From CAYXVU01 sp964468725 (lineage in GTDB: Bacteria; Acidobacteriota; Blastocatellia; UBA7656): a stretch of 24,413 nt of DNA. The DNA lies in the NCBI GenBank assembly GCA_964468725.1, contig CAYXVU010000075.1, positions 1 through 24,413 on the forward strand, given 5' to 3'. Shown here one piece after another: positions 1 to 8,086 of the stretch. The notes under the pieces are model-generated. The model was not told the DNA's origin and did no database searches. It worked only from the letters and a program-made list of their open reading frames with translations. Positions within the stretch are counted from its first letter, which is position 1; each line of letters opens with the position of its first letter. A program made the translations under genes and the position numbers.

Positions 1-30
1 GAGAAGATTATAAGTGCGGTTATCTTTCAT
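1..30 (-). CDS. Start of an unidentified gene, cut by the window edge
   Basis: On the minus strand an ATG at 30-28 is preceded by AAGGAG (positions 40-35) at a spacing of 4-5 bases. Ten codons follow (MKDNRTYNLL) before the window ends. The ribosome binding site is close to ideal, which is the only reason for calling a gene; ten residues are too few to name a family. It would be divergent from the AhpD-like gene at 308, with 277 bp between them for promoters. Confidence 0.5.
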   Translation of the reverse strand, partial: MKDNRTYNLL

Positions 31-68
31 GTTGCTCCTTGCACCGGATGGCGGTACAGGGCGGCCAT

Positions 69-104
69 TATTGCAGATGGCGGATGTCTAGGGCTATTGC
101 AGAT
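69..104. repeat. Short direct repeats in a divergent intergenic region
   Basis: TATTGCAGAT occurs at 69-78 and again exactly at 95-104 (26 bp apart). A looser copy, TAATGCAGTT, lies at 151-160. They sit between the leftward gene start at 30 and the rightward gene at 308, where a regulator would bind. Nothing else in 31-307 was recognisable; a possible -10 (TATAGA, 223-228) has a TTGAGA at 197-202, but the 20-bp spacer is too long to be convincing. Confidence 0.4.
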
Positions 105-307
105 CATTGAAAATAGCCTGAGCGATATGCTAAAACCACGTCTGCTGATGTAATGCAGTTGTAAAAATTTGTGAAATCAGGCTACGGATTTGTTCTTTGA
201 GACCGAATCGAGGAACATCACGTATAGAATGGTGAGTTCCGAGAGGGGATGTTAGAGCGGCAACCGACTTTGACATCGAATTTTTCACAAGGAGAGACAG
301 CACAAAT

Positions 308-721
308 ATGGAAAGTAAATCCGCGCCTCAGGTTGAACAAGAGCCGGAAGTCCCGGAGATCAATCCGAAACCGCAAGCCCAAGCGCCCGCATCCTATTCG
401 ATGATGGACCCGAAGATGCGCCGCATCTATGGTGAGTTTTATCGTGAACTCTATTTCAGCGAATCAAAAGTTCTCGATACCAAGACGCAGGAGTTGATTT
501 CGATTGCCGCCTCATTTGTGGCCAAATGTCAGGGATGTATCGAAGGCCATCTGAAAAAAGCTTTGGCTTCGGGCGCGACCCGTGAAGAGATTAGTGAAGC
601 GCTCTCGATTGCCGCCGCGATTAATGCAGCTGCGATGATTGACCTTTCGGACATTGCCGCTCGCAACCTCGAGCTCGATCTCTTTCCGAGCGAAGGAGCA
701 AGGTTCAACGTTAAACAATGA
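308..721 (+). CDS. AhpD-like / carboxymuconolactone decarboxylase family protein
   Basis: A 137-residue protein with a low-complexity, Pro/Glu/Gln-rich N-terminus (about residues 7-30) followed by a single CMD/AhpD helical domain. The domain carries the redox motif C-x2-C-x3-H (C74, C77, H81; CQGCIEGH), which in AhpD-type proteins is the thiol pair and proton-relay histidine for peroxide or disulfide reduction. The true substrate is not readable from sequence. There is no signal peptide, so it is probably cytoplasmic. The start has AAGGAGAG at 290-297, about 10 bp upstream. The stop overlaps the start of the next gene as ATGA (718-721), so the two are translationally coupled. The family is clear; the precise role is unknown. 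Confidence 0.85.
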   Translation: MESKSAPQVEQEPEVPEINPKPQAQAPASYSMMDPKMRRIYGEFYRELYFSESKVLDTKTQELISIAASFVAKCQGCIEGHLKKALASGATREEISEALSIAAAINAAAMIDLSDIAARNLELDLFPSEGARFNVKQ

Positions 722-1701
722 AAAGAAATAACGCTCACACCCTCGTCGCTATTCCTGCGCTGCTGATCGTTCTGTTGATCGGATACGGGTCGCTCGTTGC
801 CGGTGCACAGAATCCGAGTTCGCCACAGTCGGCTCCGGCTGCGTCTTCGCTGATGTTGCACTATGCTTCGCTGAACTCACCTGCGCTCGGCAAAGAGTTG
901 AAATTTGCCGTGATGTTGCCTGCCTCTTACGAACTGAATAAGAAGCAGCGATATCCGGTTCTCTACTTTCTGCACGGGATGAACGGAACTGAACTTGAGT
1001 TCGAACGGCGTGGGGTTGCGGCAGCGGTCAACAAGCTGCACGAAGCCGGTAAGTTGGGCGAGATGATTATCGTTGCGCCTGCCGGACAGAATAGTTTCTA
1101 TCTGAATGCAAAAAACGGGTTGCAATATGAAGACGCAATCATCAAAGACTTGATCCCCTATATCGAACAGAACTATCGCACGGTGGGGAAACCGGCAGGC
1201 CGCGCGATTCAAGGGCTTTCGATGGGCGGCTTTGGTGCACTTCTATTGGCTTTCAAACACCCGGAGATGTTTTCGTCGGTGACGGCGCATTCGTCCGCCA
1301 TCTTTATCGAATTGCCGAAGCCCTCGGGCAGTGATCGGCGCGCGCAATTTCTTTCCCAGATGATTGGCCGACTATTTGGCGAACCGCCGGATGAAGATTT
1401 CTTCCGCGCCAACAACCCTGTTGATTTAGGAGACAGCAACGCCGCTGCGATTAAAAAAGCCGGATTGAAAATCTATTTCGATGTCGGCGATCAAGATCGT
1501 TATGGTTTTACGGAACCGAACCGGCAATTCTCTGAACGCTTGCAAAAGGCCGGAATTCAGCACGAATTTCACGTCTTCCCCGGCGGACATGGTTGGGAGT
1601 ATATGATTTCCGTAGCGGACAAATCCTACGGATTTTTGTGGAATCATTTGCAATTCAGCGGCAAACCGAAACTCGCAGCCAGCGCGAAGTCGCAACGCTG
1701 A
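718..1701 (+). CDS. Secreted esterase (esterase D / PF00756-type alpha/beta hydrolase)
   Basis: A 327-residue alpha/beta hydrolase. Residues 1-31 form a signal peptide (basic start, long hydrophobic stretch, ...AGAQ end), so it should be exported. The nucleophile elbow is GLSMGG (166-171, Ser168); GDQD near 257-260 and His291 in GGHGWEY fit the acid and base of the triad. An HGMNG oxyanion-type motif lies near residue 86. This is the esterase D / antigen 85 / feruloyl-esterase-like group; the substrate is some ester and cannot be narrowed. It starts inside the stop codon of the AhpD-like gene and is followed by an intrinsic terminator at 1728. Confidence 0.88.
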   Translation: MKRNNAHTLVAIPALLIVLLIGYGSLVAGAQNPSSPQSAPAASSLMLHYASLNSPALGKELKFAVMLPASYELNKKQRYPVLYFLHGMNGTELEFERRGVAAAVNKLHEAGKLGEMIIVAPAGQNSFYLNAKNGLQYEDAIIKDLIPYIEQNYRTVGKPAGRAIQGLSMGGFGALLLAFKHPEMFSSVTAHSSAIFIELPKPSGSDRRAQFLSQMIGRLFGEPPDEDFFRANNPVDLGDSNAAAIKKAGLKIYFDVGDQDRYGFTEPNRQFSERLQKAGIQHEFHVFPGGHGWEYMISVADKSYGFLWNHLQFSGKPKLAASAKSQR

Positions 1702-1727
1702 GCCGCTTCGTTTGTCGGTCGGGTAAG

Positions 1728-1766
1728 CGGGCTGAGGGGGGAACTCTTCAGCCCGTTTCTTTGTTT
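1728..1766 (+). terminator. Rho-independent terminator after the esterase gene
   Basis: Perfect 8-bp stem CGGGCTGA (1728-1735) / TCAGCCCG (1748-1755) with a 12-base loop, followed by the T-rich tract TTTCTTTGTTT (1756-1766). It ends the AhpD-esterase transcript. The ribosome binding site of the next gene begins three bases later, so that gene is either expressed by read-through or this hairpin acts as an attenuator. Confidence 0.75.
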
Positions 1767-1778
1767 ATGGAGAAGGGT

Positions 1779-2624
1779 ATGGTGAAGAGCAACCGAAATT
1801 TGGTGAGAGAGCGATTTCGGCTACTGGTTAGTGGGGATGAGTCGCAACTTGATCTGGGCGAAGCTGCCCTCCTCATTGCCGCAGAGAGATATCCGCTTCT
1901 TGATGTCTCTCTCTATCTGGAAAGGTTAGATCGTATCGCCGACCGGCTAGACGATCCAATTAAGATGACGGCAGACCCTGACGAAAAGGTCGCCGCACTG
2001 AATCAATTGCTTTTTGAAGAGCTTGGGTTTCAAGGTAACGCAGGGAATTATTATGATCTGCGAAATAGCTTTCTCAACGACGTAATTGACCGGCGCACCG
2101 GCATACCCATTACGTTAGCCATTGTCTATATGGAGGTGGCTCGCCGAATCGGGCTGGAGGTCAAAGGAGTCGGCATGCCATATCATTTTCTGACACGCTT
2201 TGATGGTGATGGCGGGACAATTTTTATTGATGTTTTTCATAGCGGTTGCTTGCTGACGGAGCCAGAGTGTTTGACAATGCTGAGCGACCTCGGAAAGGGG
2301 CAACTCATACCGGAGCCGCGACATTTGGCAGCCGTCAGTAAGAAACAGATTCTCACGCGGGTGTTGGCCAATTTACTCAGCCTCTATGCCGGACAGCAAG
2401 ATTATCGCAATGCCTTAGCTGTGGTTGAACGTCAAATGCTGGTCAATCCCGACTCTCCGCAGCATCAGCGAGATTACGGTTTGCTGCTCTCTGCAGACGG
2501 GCAATATAAGCAAGCCATCGAAGAAATGGAGCGGTTTTTACAACGCATCCCTGAGGGGGAAGATGCCGACAACGTTCGCAAACAACTCTCCATTGCAAGG
2601 CGATTACACGCACGGCTCAACTAA
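1779..2624 (+). CDS. SirB1-family protein (transglutaminase-like fold plus TPR)
   Basis: 281 residues from the chosen start. The N-terminal two thirds match the SirB1/YchA family: the conserved block NDVIDRRTGIPITLAIVY (100-117) followed by GVGMPYHFL (130-138). About residues 205-275 form tetratricopeptide-type helix pairs. The family has a transglutaminase-like fold, but its biochemical role is not established; E. coli YchA (about 269 residues) lies near prfA/prmC/kdsA. The reading frame is open further upstream to 1593, inside the esterase gene, but ATG 1779 has GGAG at 1769-1772 with 6-bp spacing, and homology begins just after it. The frame upstream would run through a terminator hairpin, which argues against the longer form. 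ATG 1767 is a second option, four codons longer. Confidence 0.85.
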   Translation: MVKSNRNLVRERFRLLVSGDESQLDLGEAALLIAAERYPLLDVSLYLERLDRIADRLDDPIKMTADPDEKVAALNQLLFEELGFQGNAGNYYDLRNSFLNDVIDRRTGIPITLAIVYMEVARRIGLEVKGVGMPYHFLTRFDGDGGTIFIDVFHSGCLLTEPECLTMLSDLGKGQLIPEPRHLAAVSKKQILTRVLANLLSLYAGQQDYRNALAVVERQMLVNPDSPQHQRDYGLLLSADGQYKQAIEEMERFLQRIPEGEDADNVRKQLSIARRLHARLN

Positions 2625-2636
2625 AAACTTCGTGCT

Positions 2637-2665
2637 TTGCACCGACTCCTACGGTTGTGTACAAT
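2637..2665 (+). promoter_or_regulatory. Candidate sigma70-type promoter for korAB
   Basis: TTGCAC (2637-2642), a 17-bp spacer, and TACAAT (2660-2665), five of six matches to the -10 consensus. It lies in the 128-bp gap between the SirB1-family gene and korA, about 90 bp ahead of the korA start. The -35 is weak, so confidence is moderate. Confidence 0.45.
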
Positions 2666-2752
2666 CCCCATTTCGAGACGGCTCTCGAAACTCGCCAACG
2701 ACCTCAATCAGACAGCGAGTCAGTTCTATATCAAGATGAAAGTTAGGAATCT

Positions 2753-4618
2753 ATGGACTCAATAACCGTTCTCAATAATGTCGAAGACCGACATGTCGAA
2801 GAGTTGGATTGTGTGACCATTCGGTTTGCAGGAGATTCCGGCGACGGAATGCAATTGACCGGCACTCAATTTACGAATACCTCTGCCGTCGTCGGCAATG
2901 ACATCTCGACGTTGCCGGATTTCCCCGCAGAGATTCGCGCACCTGCAGGCAGTTTGCCGGGCGTGTCGGGATTTCAACTCAATTTTTCCAATCATGATAT
3001 TCGTACCCCAGGCGATCAACCCGATGTGTTAGTGGCCATGAACCCTGCGGCGCTAAAGGTGAACCTCGAAGATTTGGTCAAAGGCGGCATCCTCATCGTT
3101 AATACGGATGCCTTCAATGAAAACAATTTGAAGAAGGCCGGATATGCGACCAACCCGCTCGAAGATGGTAGCCTCGAAGGTTTCCGCCTCTTCAAAATTG
3201 CTATTACCACCGCTAATCGTGCGGCGCTGCGCGGAGAAGTTTCCATCACCCCAAAGGAGATTGATCGCTGCAAAAACTTTTGGGCTCTCGGCCTGATGTA
3301 TTGGCTCTATGACCGACCGATGGAGCCGACGATGAAATGGATCGAGTCGCGCTTTAGCGGGAAACCCGAACTGCTGAAAGCCAATGCGACAGCCATGAAA
3401 GCCGGTTTCGCTTATGCCGAAGCAACGGAAATTTTCACTACCCACTATCGCGTCAAGAAGGCGACCATTGCGCCCGGTAAATATCGTCAGATCACCGGCA
3501 ACACGGCGACGGCGTTAGGATTTGTAGCGGCCTCCGTGCAAGCTAAACGCCCGTTGTTTTATGCAAGCTATCCCATCACCCCGGCTTCGGACATCCTCCA
3601 CGAGCTATCATCCAAGCGGAATTTTGGGGTCAAGACCTTTCAAGCTGAAGACGAAATTGCGGCGGTGGCTGCGGCCATTGGCGCATCGTTTGCCGGGCAT
3701 CTCGGCTTGACCGGAACGAGCGGCCCCGGTTTGGCTCTTAAATCCGAAGCTATCGGCTTGGCGGTGATGGCGGAATTGCCGCTTGTCGTCATCAACGTGC
3801 AACGCGGCGGCCCCTCAACCGGGTTGCCAACCAAAACGGAACAAGCAGACCTGTTGCAATCCATGTTTGGCCGCAACGGTGAATGCCCGGTTGCCATTGT
3901 CGCCCCTTCGACACCGGGCGACTGTTTTCACATGGCCGTCGAAGCCTTTCGCATAGCCGTCAATCATATGGTTCCGGTGATCTATCTTTCCGATGGTTAT
4001 CTGGCCAACGGTGCGGAACCTTGGTTGTTGCCGAAACTCGATGAGTTGCCGAAATTCGAAGTACGATTTCAGACCGAAACCGAAGGGTTCAAACCCTACT
4101 TGCGCGACCCGCAAACCTTAGCCCGCCCCTGGGCGATACCCGGTACGCCGAGTCTCGAACATCGCATCGGCGGAATCGAAAAGGCGGATATTACGGGCAA
4201 TGTCTCCTATGAGCCGGAAAATCACATGCACATGGTCAAAACCCGTGCTGAAAAGGTTGCCCGAATCGCTAATGACATACCGGAGTTGGAAGTCTTCGGA
4301 GAGAGCAGCGGGCGGTTGCTGGTTATCGGGTGGGGGTCAACGGAAGGTTCCATCACTTCAGCGGTCGAAGAGATGCAAAAACGCGGTAAGAGCGTCTCCA
4401 GCGCGCACCTGCGATATTTGAATCCGTTCCCGAAAAATCTGAATGATGTTCTCGGACGGTTTGATCGCGTCTTGGTTCCTGAATTGAACATGGGGCAACT
4501 GGCTTGGTTACTGCGGGCACAATTTTTGGCTCCGGTTATATCGTTCCCGAAGGTCAAAGGCAAGCCATTCAAGATCAGTGAACTGATTGAAAAGATCGAA
4601 GAGGTTTATGAAGACTGA
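2753..4618 (+). CDS. korA: 2-oxoacid:ferredoxin oxidoreductase, alpha subunit (gamma-alpha fusion)
   Basis: 621 residues, the usual length of a fused KorA. The N-terminal gamma domain (about 20-205) opens with GDSGDGM (27-33). The alpha/pyrimidine-binding domain follows, with YPITPAS at 273-279 and a long conserved stretch to about 480, then the C-terminal transketolase-like domain (about 520-610). With KorB it forms the cytoplasmic enzyme that interconverts 2-oxoacids and acyl-CoA with ferredoxin as electron carrier, typically 2-oxoglutarate to succinyl-CoA. Substrate specificity (2-oxoglutarate or another 2-oxoacid) cannot be fixed by eye. The start has TTAGGA at 2743-2748, 4 bp upstream. 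korB follows after 96 bp on the same strand. No delta (ferredoxin-like) subunit gene is adjacent. Confidence 0.92.
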   Translation: MDSITVLNNVEDRHVEELDCVTIRFAGDSGDGMQLTGTQFTNTSAVVGNDISTLPDFPAEIRAPAGSLPGVSGFQLNFSNHDIRTPGDQPDVLVAMNPAALKVNLEDLVKGGILIVNTDAFNENNLKKAGYATNPLEDGSLEGFRLFKIAITTANRAALRGEVSITPKEIDRCKNFWALGLMYWLYDRPMEPTMKWIESRFSGKPELLKANATAMKAGFAYAEATEIFTTHYRVKKATIAPGKYRQITGNTATALGFVAASVQAKRPLFYASYPITPASDILHELSSKRNFGVKTFQAEDEIAAVAAAIGASFAGHLGLTGTSGPGLALKSEAIGLAVMAELPLVVINVQRGGPSTGLPTKTEQADLLQSMFGRNGECPVAIVAPSTPGDCFHMAVEAFRIAVNHMVPVIYLSDGYLANGAEPWLLPKLDELPKFEVRFQTETEGFKPYLRDPQTLARPWAIPGTPSLEHRIGGIEKADITGNVSYEPENHMHMVKTRAEKVARIANDIPELEVFGESSGRLLVIGWGSTEGSITSAVEEMQKRGKSVSSAHLRYLNPFPKNLNDVLGRFDRVLVPELNMGQLAWLLRAQFLAPVISFPKVKGKPFKISELIEKIEEVYED

Positions 4619-4714
4619 ATGAAGTAAAGAGGCTTGAATGATGAGCGATGGGTTGTTTCAAATCTCCTTCACCATTCAATGACCTGCATTCAGAGTTACG
4701 GAATAAGGGGAAAG

Positions 4715-5770
4715 ATGATGAGCGCAAATATAAACGCAGATGGGGGCAACTCAACGACGCCTCCTGTAAAATTAACTCGTAAAGATTTCATTTCCGACCA
4801 TGAGGTGCGCTGGTGTCCGGTCTGCGGTGAGTATGCGATTCTGGCGCAGATTCAAAAGGTGATGCCGGAGCTCGGAGTGAAACGCGAGAATATGGTGTTC
4901 GTTTCCGGCATCGGCTGTTCCAGCCGCTTCCCGTATTACATGAACACCTACGGTTTTCATACCATTCACGGACGCGCCCCGGCGTTTGCCACGGGCATCA
5001 AGGCGTCTAATCCCGAACTTTCGGTGTGGGTGATAACCGGTGATGGCGATGCCTTGTCTATCGGCGGTAATCACTTCATTCATGCGATCCGTCGCAATTT
5101 AGATTTGAACATCATTCTGTTCAACAATCGCATCTACGGTTTGACCAAAGGGCAGTATTCACCGACCACCGTCTTTGGCCAGAAAAACAAATCGGCGCCG
5201 CTTGGCGTGATTGATTACCCGCTCAACCCGCTCTCTGTGGCCTTGGCGGCAGAAGCCACTTTTGTGGCGAGATCGGTTGATACTCATACTTCCCACTTGC
5301 AGATGGTCATCGAGCGGGCTATGCACCATAAAGGAGTATCCTTCGTTGAGGTCTACCAAAATTGTAATATCTTCAATGATGGCGCTTTCGATATGTTTGC
5401 CGACCGCAGCGTGAAAGATGAGCGCATGATTGAATTGGAACATGGCAAACCGCTGGTCTTCGGCAAAGAGAAGAATCGCGGGATTCGCATGCGCAGCGAT
5501 ATGCATTTGGAAGTTGTTGAACTCGGTAACGGAGTCAGTGAAAACGATTTGATCGTCCATAACGAAAAGGCTCCGGATACTTATCTTGCCTATATGCTGG
5601 CGCGCATGGAATACCCGGACTATCCCGTACCGGTCGGCATTTTCCGCGAGGTGCAGAAGCCGACTTACGAAGAGATGCTCTCTGAGCAAATTCGTAGCGC
5701 GATAGCCAAGAACGGCCCGGGCGATCTGGAAAAACTCATCCATAGCGGCGATACCTGGGTCATCGAATAA
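4715..5770 (+). CDS. korB: 2-oxoacid:ferredoxin oxidoreductase, beta subunit
   Basis: 351 residues from ATG 4715. It carries the thiamine-diphosphate-binding motif GDGD (109-112) with FNNRIYGLTKGQ (136-147), and cysteines placed for a [4Fe-4S] cluster: C34 and C37 in WCPVCG, C68 in GIGCSS, and one in YQNCNIFND. It is the catalytic partner of KorA just upstream. The family usually has WCPGCG; here the glycine is valine. The frame is open from 4634, but AGGGG at 4706-4710 favours 4715 (or the adjacent ATG at 4718), and the earlier stretch has no family resemblance. A strong terminator follows at 5790, so korAB form one transcription unit. Confidence 0.92.
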   Translation: MMSANINADGGNSTTPPVKLTRKDFISDHEVRWCPVCGEYAILAQIQKVMPELGVKRENMVFVSGIGCSSRFPYYMNTYGFHTIHGRAPAFATGIKASNPELSVWVITGDGDALSIGGNHFIHAIRRNLDLNIILFNNRIYGLTKGQYSPTTVFGQKNKSAPLGVIDYPLNPLSVALAAEATFVARSVDTHTSHLQMVIERAMHHKGVSFVEVYQNCNIFNDGAFDMFADRSVKDERMIELEHGKPLVFGKEKNRGIRMRSDMHLEVVELGNGVSENDLIVHNEKAPDTYLAYMLARMEYPDYPVPVGIFREVQKPTYEEMLSEQIRSAIAKNGPGDLEKLIHSGDTWVIE

Positions 5771-5789
5771 CGATAACGTGAAATCAAGA

Positions 5790-5830
5790 TTCAGAGGCGT
5801 GAGAGAATTCGCGCCTCTGAACCCTTTTTT
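5790..5830 (+). terminator. Rho-independent terminator after korB
   Basis: Perfect 10-bp stem TTCAGAGGCG (5790-5799) / CGCCTCTGAA (5812-5821) with a 12-base loop, then CCC and six T (5825-5830). It is 20 bp after the korB stop. This is the clearest terminator in the window. Confidence 0.9.
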
Positions 5831-5907
5831 CTCGAGCCACGTTGGACGGTAAAAAAGAGACTAACTTTGCCGACTAACCTTGTGAAAACCTTGCAAGCTG
5901 ATTCCCT

Positions 5908-5938
5908 TTGCCCTTCTTAACTCTGCCTGCACTATAAT
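5908..5938 (+). promoter_or_regulatory. Candidate promoter for the EgtB gene
   Basis: A perfect TATAAT at 5933-5938, about 40 bp before the start codon. The best -35 is TTGCCC at 5908-5913 with a 19-bp spacer, longer than ideal. The position between the korB terminator and EgtB supports a separate promoter. Confidence 0.5.
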
Positions 5939-5979
5939 TGGGCGGGTTCGACTTCTCACAACCGTAGTGGAGGGGATAG

Positions 5980-7263
5980 ATGCCTTCGAATGTCATGGCC
6001 GCACCGCAGACGGTACGTTCATCAAAAGATCAGTTGACCAATCAGTTCCTCAGCATTCGTCGGGCGAGCGAACAGTTGATTACTCCCTTGTCGCCGGAAG
6101 ATTGCACCGTACAATCTATGCCTAATTGCAGTCCAGCAAAATGGCATCTGGCGCATACAAGCTGGTTTTTCGAGACCTTCATTCTCGGACAGGCCATTCC
6201 GAACTATAAGCCCTTTAATCCGACGTTTCGGATGCTGTTCAATTCTTACTACCAAACCGTTGGTGAACAGTATGCCCGTCCGCAACGTGGGCTGTTGACT
6301 CGCCCTTCGCTTGAAGAGGTACTTGCCTTTCGCCAACACGTTGATATTTTGATGTTGGAAACTCTACAGGAGATTGATTTATCAGCCAGTGAATATACTG
6401 CCGTAATCGAAGTTGGGTTGCAGCATGAACAGCAACATCAGGAATTGCTTCTCACGGACATCAAGCACCTCCTGTCGTTTAATCCCTTACGCCCCGCTTA
6501 TGTAGAAACCAGCAATGAGATTGCGACAGATGTTCCGGCCTTAACCTGGTTCGAATTCAAAGAGGGGCTCCGCTGGATCGGGTACGATGGCAATGGGTTT
6601 TCGTTCGATAATGAGCAGCCGCGCCATCGCGTCTTTCTCGAATCCTTTGCGCTGGCATCGCGGCTCGTAACGAATCAAGAGTACATAGCATTTATTGAAG
6701 AGGGCGGCTACCAGCAACCCGATCTTTGGTTATCGGATGGCTGGCACGCCATTCAATCACAAGGTTGGTGTGCGCCGCTTTATTGGGAAAAGCATGACAG
6801 GACATGGTTCTCTCATACGCTGTCGGGGTTTCGTGAGGTTTCCCCGGCAGAGCCAGTCTGTCACCTCAGTTATTACGAAGCGGACGCCTTCGCGCGTTGG
6901 TCAGGAGCGCGACTGCCAACCGAAATGGAATGGGAAGTCGCAGCCGAACAGGTCAGAGTTTCCGGAAATTTCGTTGAGAGCTGTAGGTATCATCCGGCTG
7001 CCATAACTGATGGTGCGACCGGTGAACTTTCTCAGATGTACGGTGATGTATGGGAATGGACGGCAAGCTCATACTCCCCGTATCCCGGATTCCAGCCGCT
7101 TGCGGGTTCGCTTGGCGAATATAACGGGAAGTTTATGAGCAACCAGATGACCTTGCGCGGCGGTTCGTGTGCGACCCCGGTTTCACACATCCGCGCTACT
7201 TATCGCAACTTCTTTCAACCGGACGCTCGATGGCAATTCAGCGGTATTCGTTTGGCCAAATAA
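5980..7263 (+). CDS. egtB: Ergothioneine-type sulfoxide synthase (EgtB family)
   Basis: 427 residues, full family length. The N-terminal DinB-like domain (about 15-170) carries the non-haem iron ligands: His59 in WHLAHT, and His149 and His153 in HEQQHQE. The C-terminal FGE-sulfatase domain (about 190-425) ends with GDVWEWTAS, LRGGSCATP and WQFSGIRLA, all typical of EgtB. The enzyme joins a thiol donor to hercynine with O2, giving a sulfoxide on the route to ergothioneine. Two adjacent tyrosines (Y90, Y91 in NSYYQ) resemble the pair described in Chloracidobacterium thermophilum EgtB, which uses cysteine; that comparison is from memory. GGAGGGG at 5969-5975 is a strong ribosome binding site. 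No egtD (histidine methyltransferase) or egtE is adjacent, so the pathway partners must be elsewhere, or the substrate differs. Confidence 0.9.
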   Translation: MPSNVMAAPQTVRSSKDQLTNQFLSIRRASEQLITPLSPEDCTVQSMPNCSPAKWHLAHTSWFFETFILGQAIPNYKPFNPTFRMLFNSYYQTVGEQYARPQRGLLTRPSLEEVLAFRQHVDILMLETLQEIDLSASEYTAVIEVGLQHEQQHQELLLTDIKHLLSFNPLRPAYVETSNEIATDVPALTWFEFKEGLRWIGYDGNGFSFDNEQPRHRVFLESFALASRLVTNQEYIAFIEEGGYQQPDLWLSDGWHAIQSQGWCAPLYWEKHDRTWFSHTLSGFREVSPAEPVCHLSYYEADAFARWSGARLPTEMEWEVAAEQVRVSGNFVESCRYHPAAITDGATGELSQMYGDVWEWTASSYSPYPGFQPLAGSLGEYNGKFMSNQMTLRGGSCATPVSHIRATYRNFFQPDARWQFSGIRLAK

Positions 7264-7374
7264 ACTTGTCCTTCAGTGGCCCGGTTTGATGGTTCGGAGG
7301 CAGAAATCAACTGTGCTTTTGGTGTCGTTATTGATGATCGAATAGCGAAACCGTAGCCAGACGAATTCTCGGCG

Positions 7375-7851
7375 ATGGCTTACATCATTGATGGCAATAA
7401 CCTGATGGGGCAGACCCCTGGTTGGCATCGTGACAAAGCGGGGGCGCGTAGACGATTGCTCGATCAGATTGCCAATTTCGCCCGCCGAAAAAAGGCCCGA
7501 ATGACGGTCGTGTTTGATGGGAGACCGGAGCAAGGAAGAGGACAAATCTACTCGTATCGCGGTCTCAGGGTGATGCATGCTGAGCAAGGTTCAGATGCCG
7601 ACACTCAGATTGAAAAACTGGTTGAAAGCAGTCGTGACCCGCGCGGTCTGACGGTCGTGACCTCTGACCGGCAACTGATCTTTCAGGTTCGAACTCGCAA
7701 TGCTGCTACCATGCGCTCCGGTGAATTCCGCCGGTTAATGGAGCAAGATGGTCTTCGTTCGCCGGATGAGGAGGAGAAAGAATCGCCGGATATGGAAGAT
7801 GCGAACGCTTGGCTGCGCTACTTTGGGGTTGACGGCAATGACGATTCGTAA
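7375..7851 (+). CDS. NYN/PIN-fold ribonuclease-like protein (YacP/Rae1 family)
   Basis: 158 residues forming one NYN (YacP-type) domain. Acidic residues of the active site are visible: Asp6 with Asn8 in IIDGNNL, Asp48 in VVFDGRP, Asp74/Asp76 in GSDADTQIE, and Asp98 in TSDRQL. In Bacillus the relative Rae1 is a ribosome-linked mRNA endonuclease; whether this protein acts the same way is inference. The C-terminal 30 residues are Glu/Asp-rich. ATG 7375 is the only sensible start, because an in-frame stop lies at 7354, yet it has no clear ribosome binding site. It lies 111 bp after EgtB on the same strand. No T-tailed terminator was seen downstream. Confidence 0.85.
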   Translation: MAYIIDGNNLMGQTPGWHRDKAGARRRLLDQIANFARRKKARMTVVFDGRPEQGRGQIYSYRGLRVMHAEQGSDADTQIEKLVESSRDPRGLTVVTSDRQLIFQVRTRNAATMRSGEFRRLMEQDGLRSPDEEEKESPDMEDANAWLRYFGVDGNDDS

Positions 7852-8086
7852 GGCCATTCATCAATTAAAGCTAGTCGCAGAGGCGTGAAGGTTACCTCTT
7901 CGCCAGTCTAACGAAGCATCCCTACTGAAGCCCCGGCACTCGTGTTGTATTGAAGTGCTGCGATTCATTCTCACCCCCTACTGCCAACCGATTCTTGCAT
8001 GGCTTGCCAAAGGTCAATACCATACATTCCCGTTCAAGGCCGAAGCGATGCACCGCTTTGAAAACGCCCGCTAGGAGAGAAGACTG

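Noticed and set aside
1593..1778. An N-terminal extension of the SirB1-family protein
   Set aside because: It overlaps the esterase gene and the terminator, and has no family resemblance; the start at 1779 has a good ribosome binding site.
7881..7915. Imperfect inverted repeat (AGAGGCG...CGCCAGTCT) after the NYN gene
   Set aside because: There are mismatches in the stem and no T-run, so it is not called a terminator.
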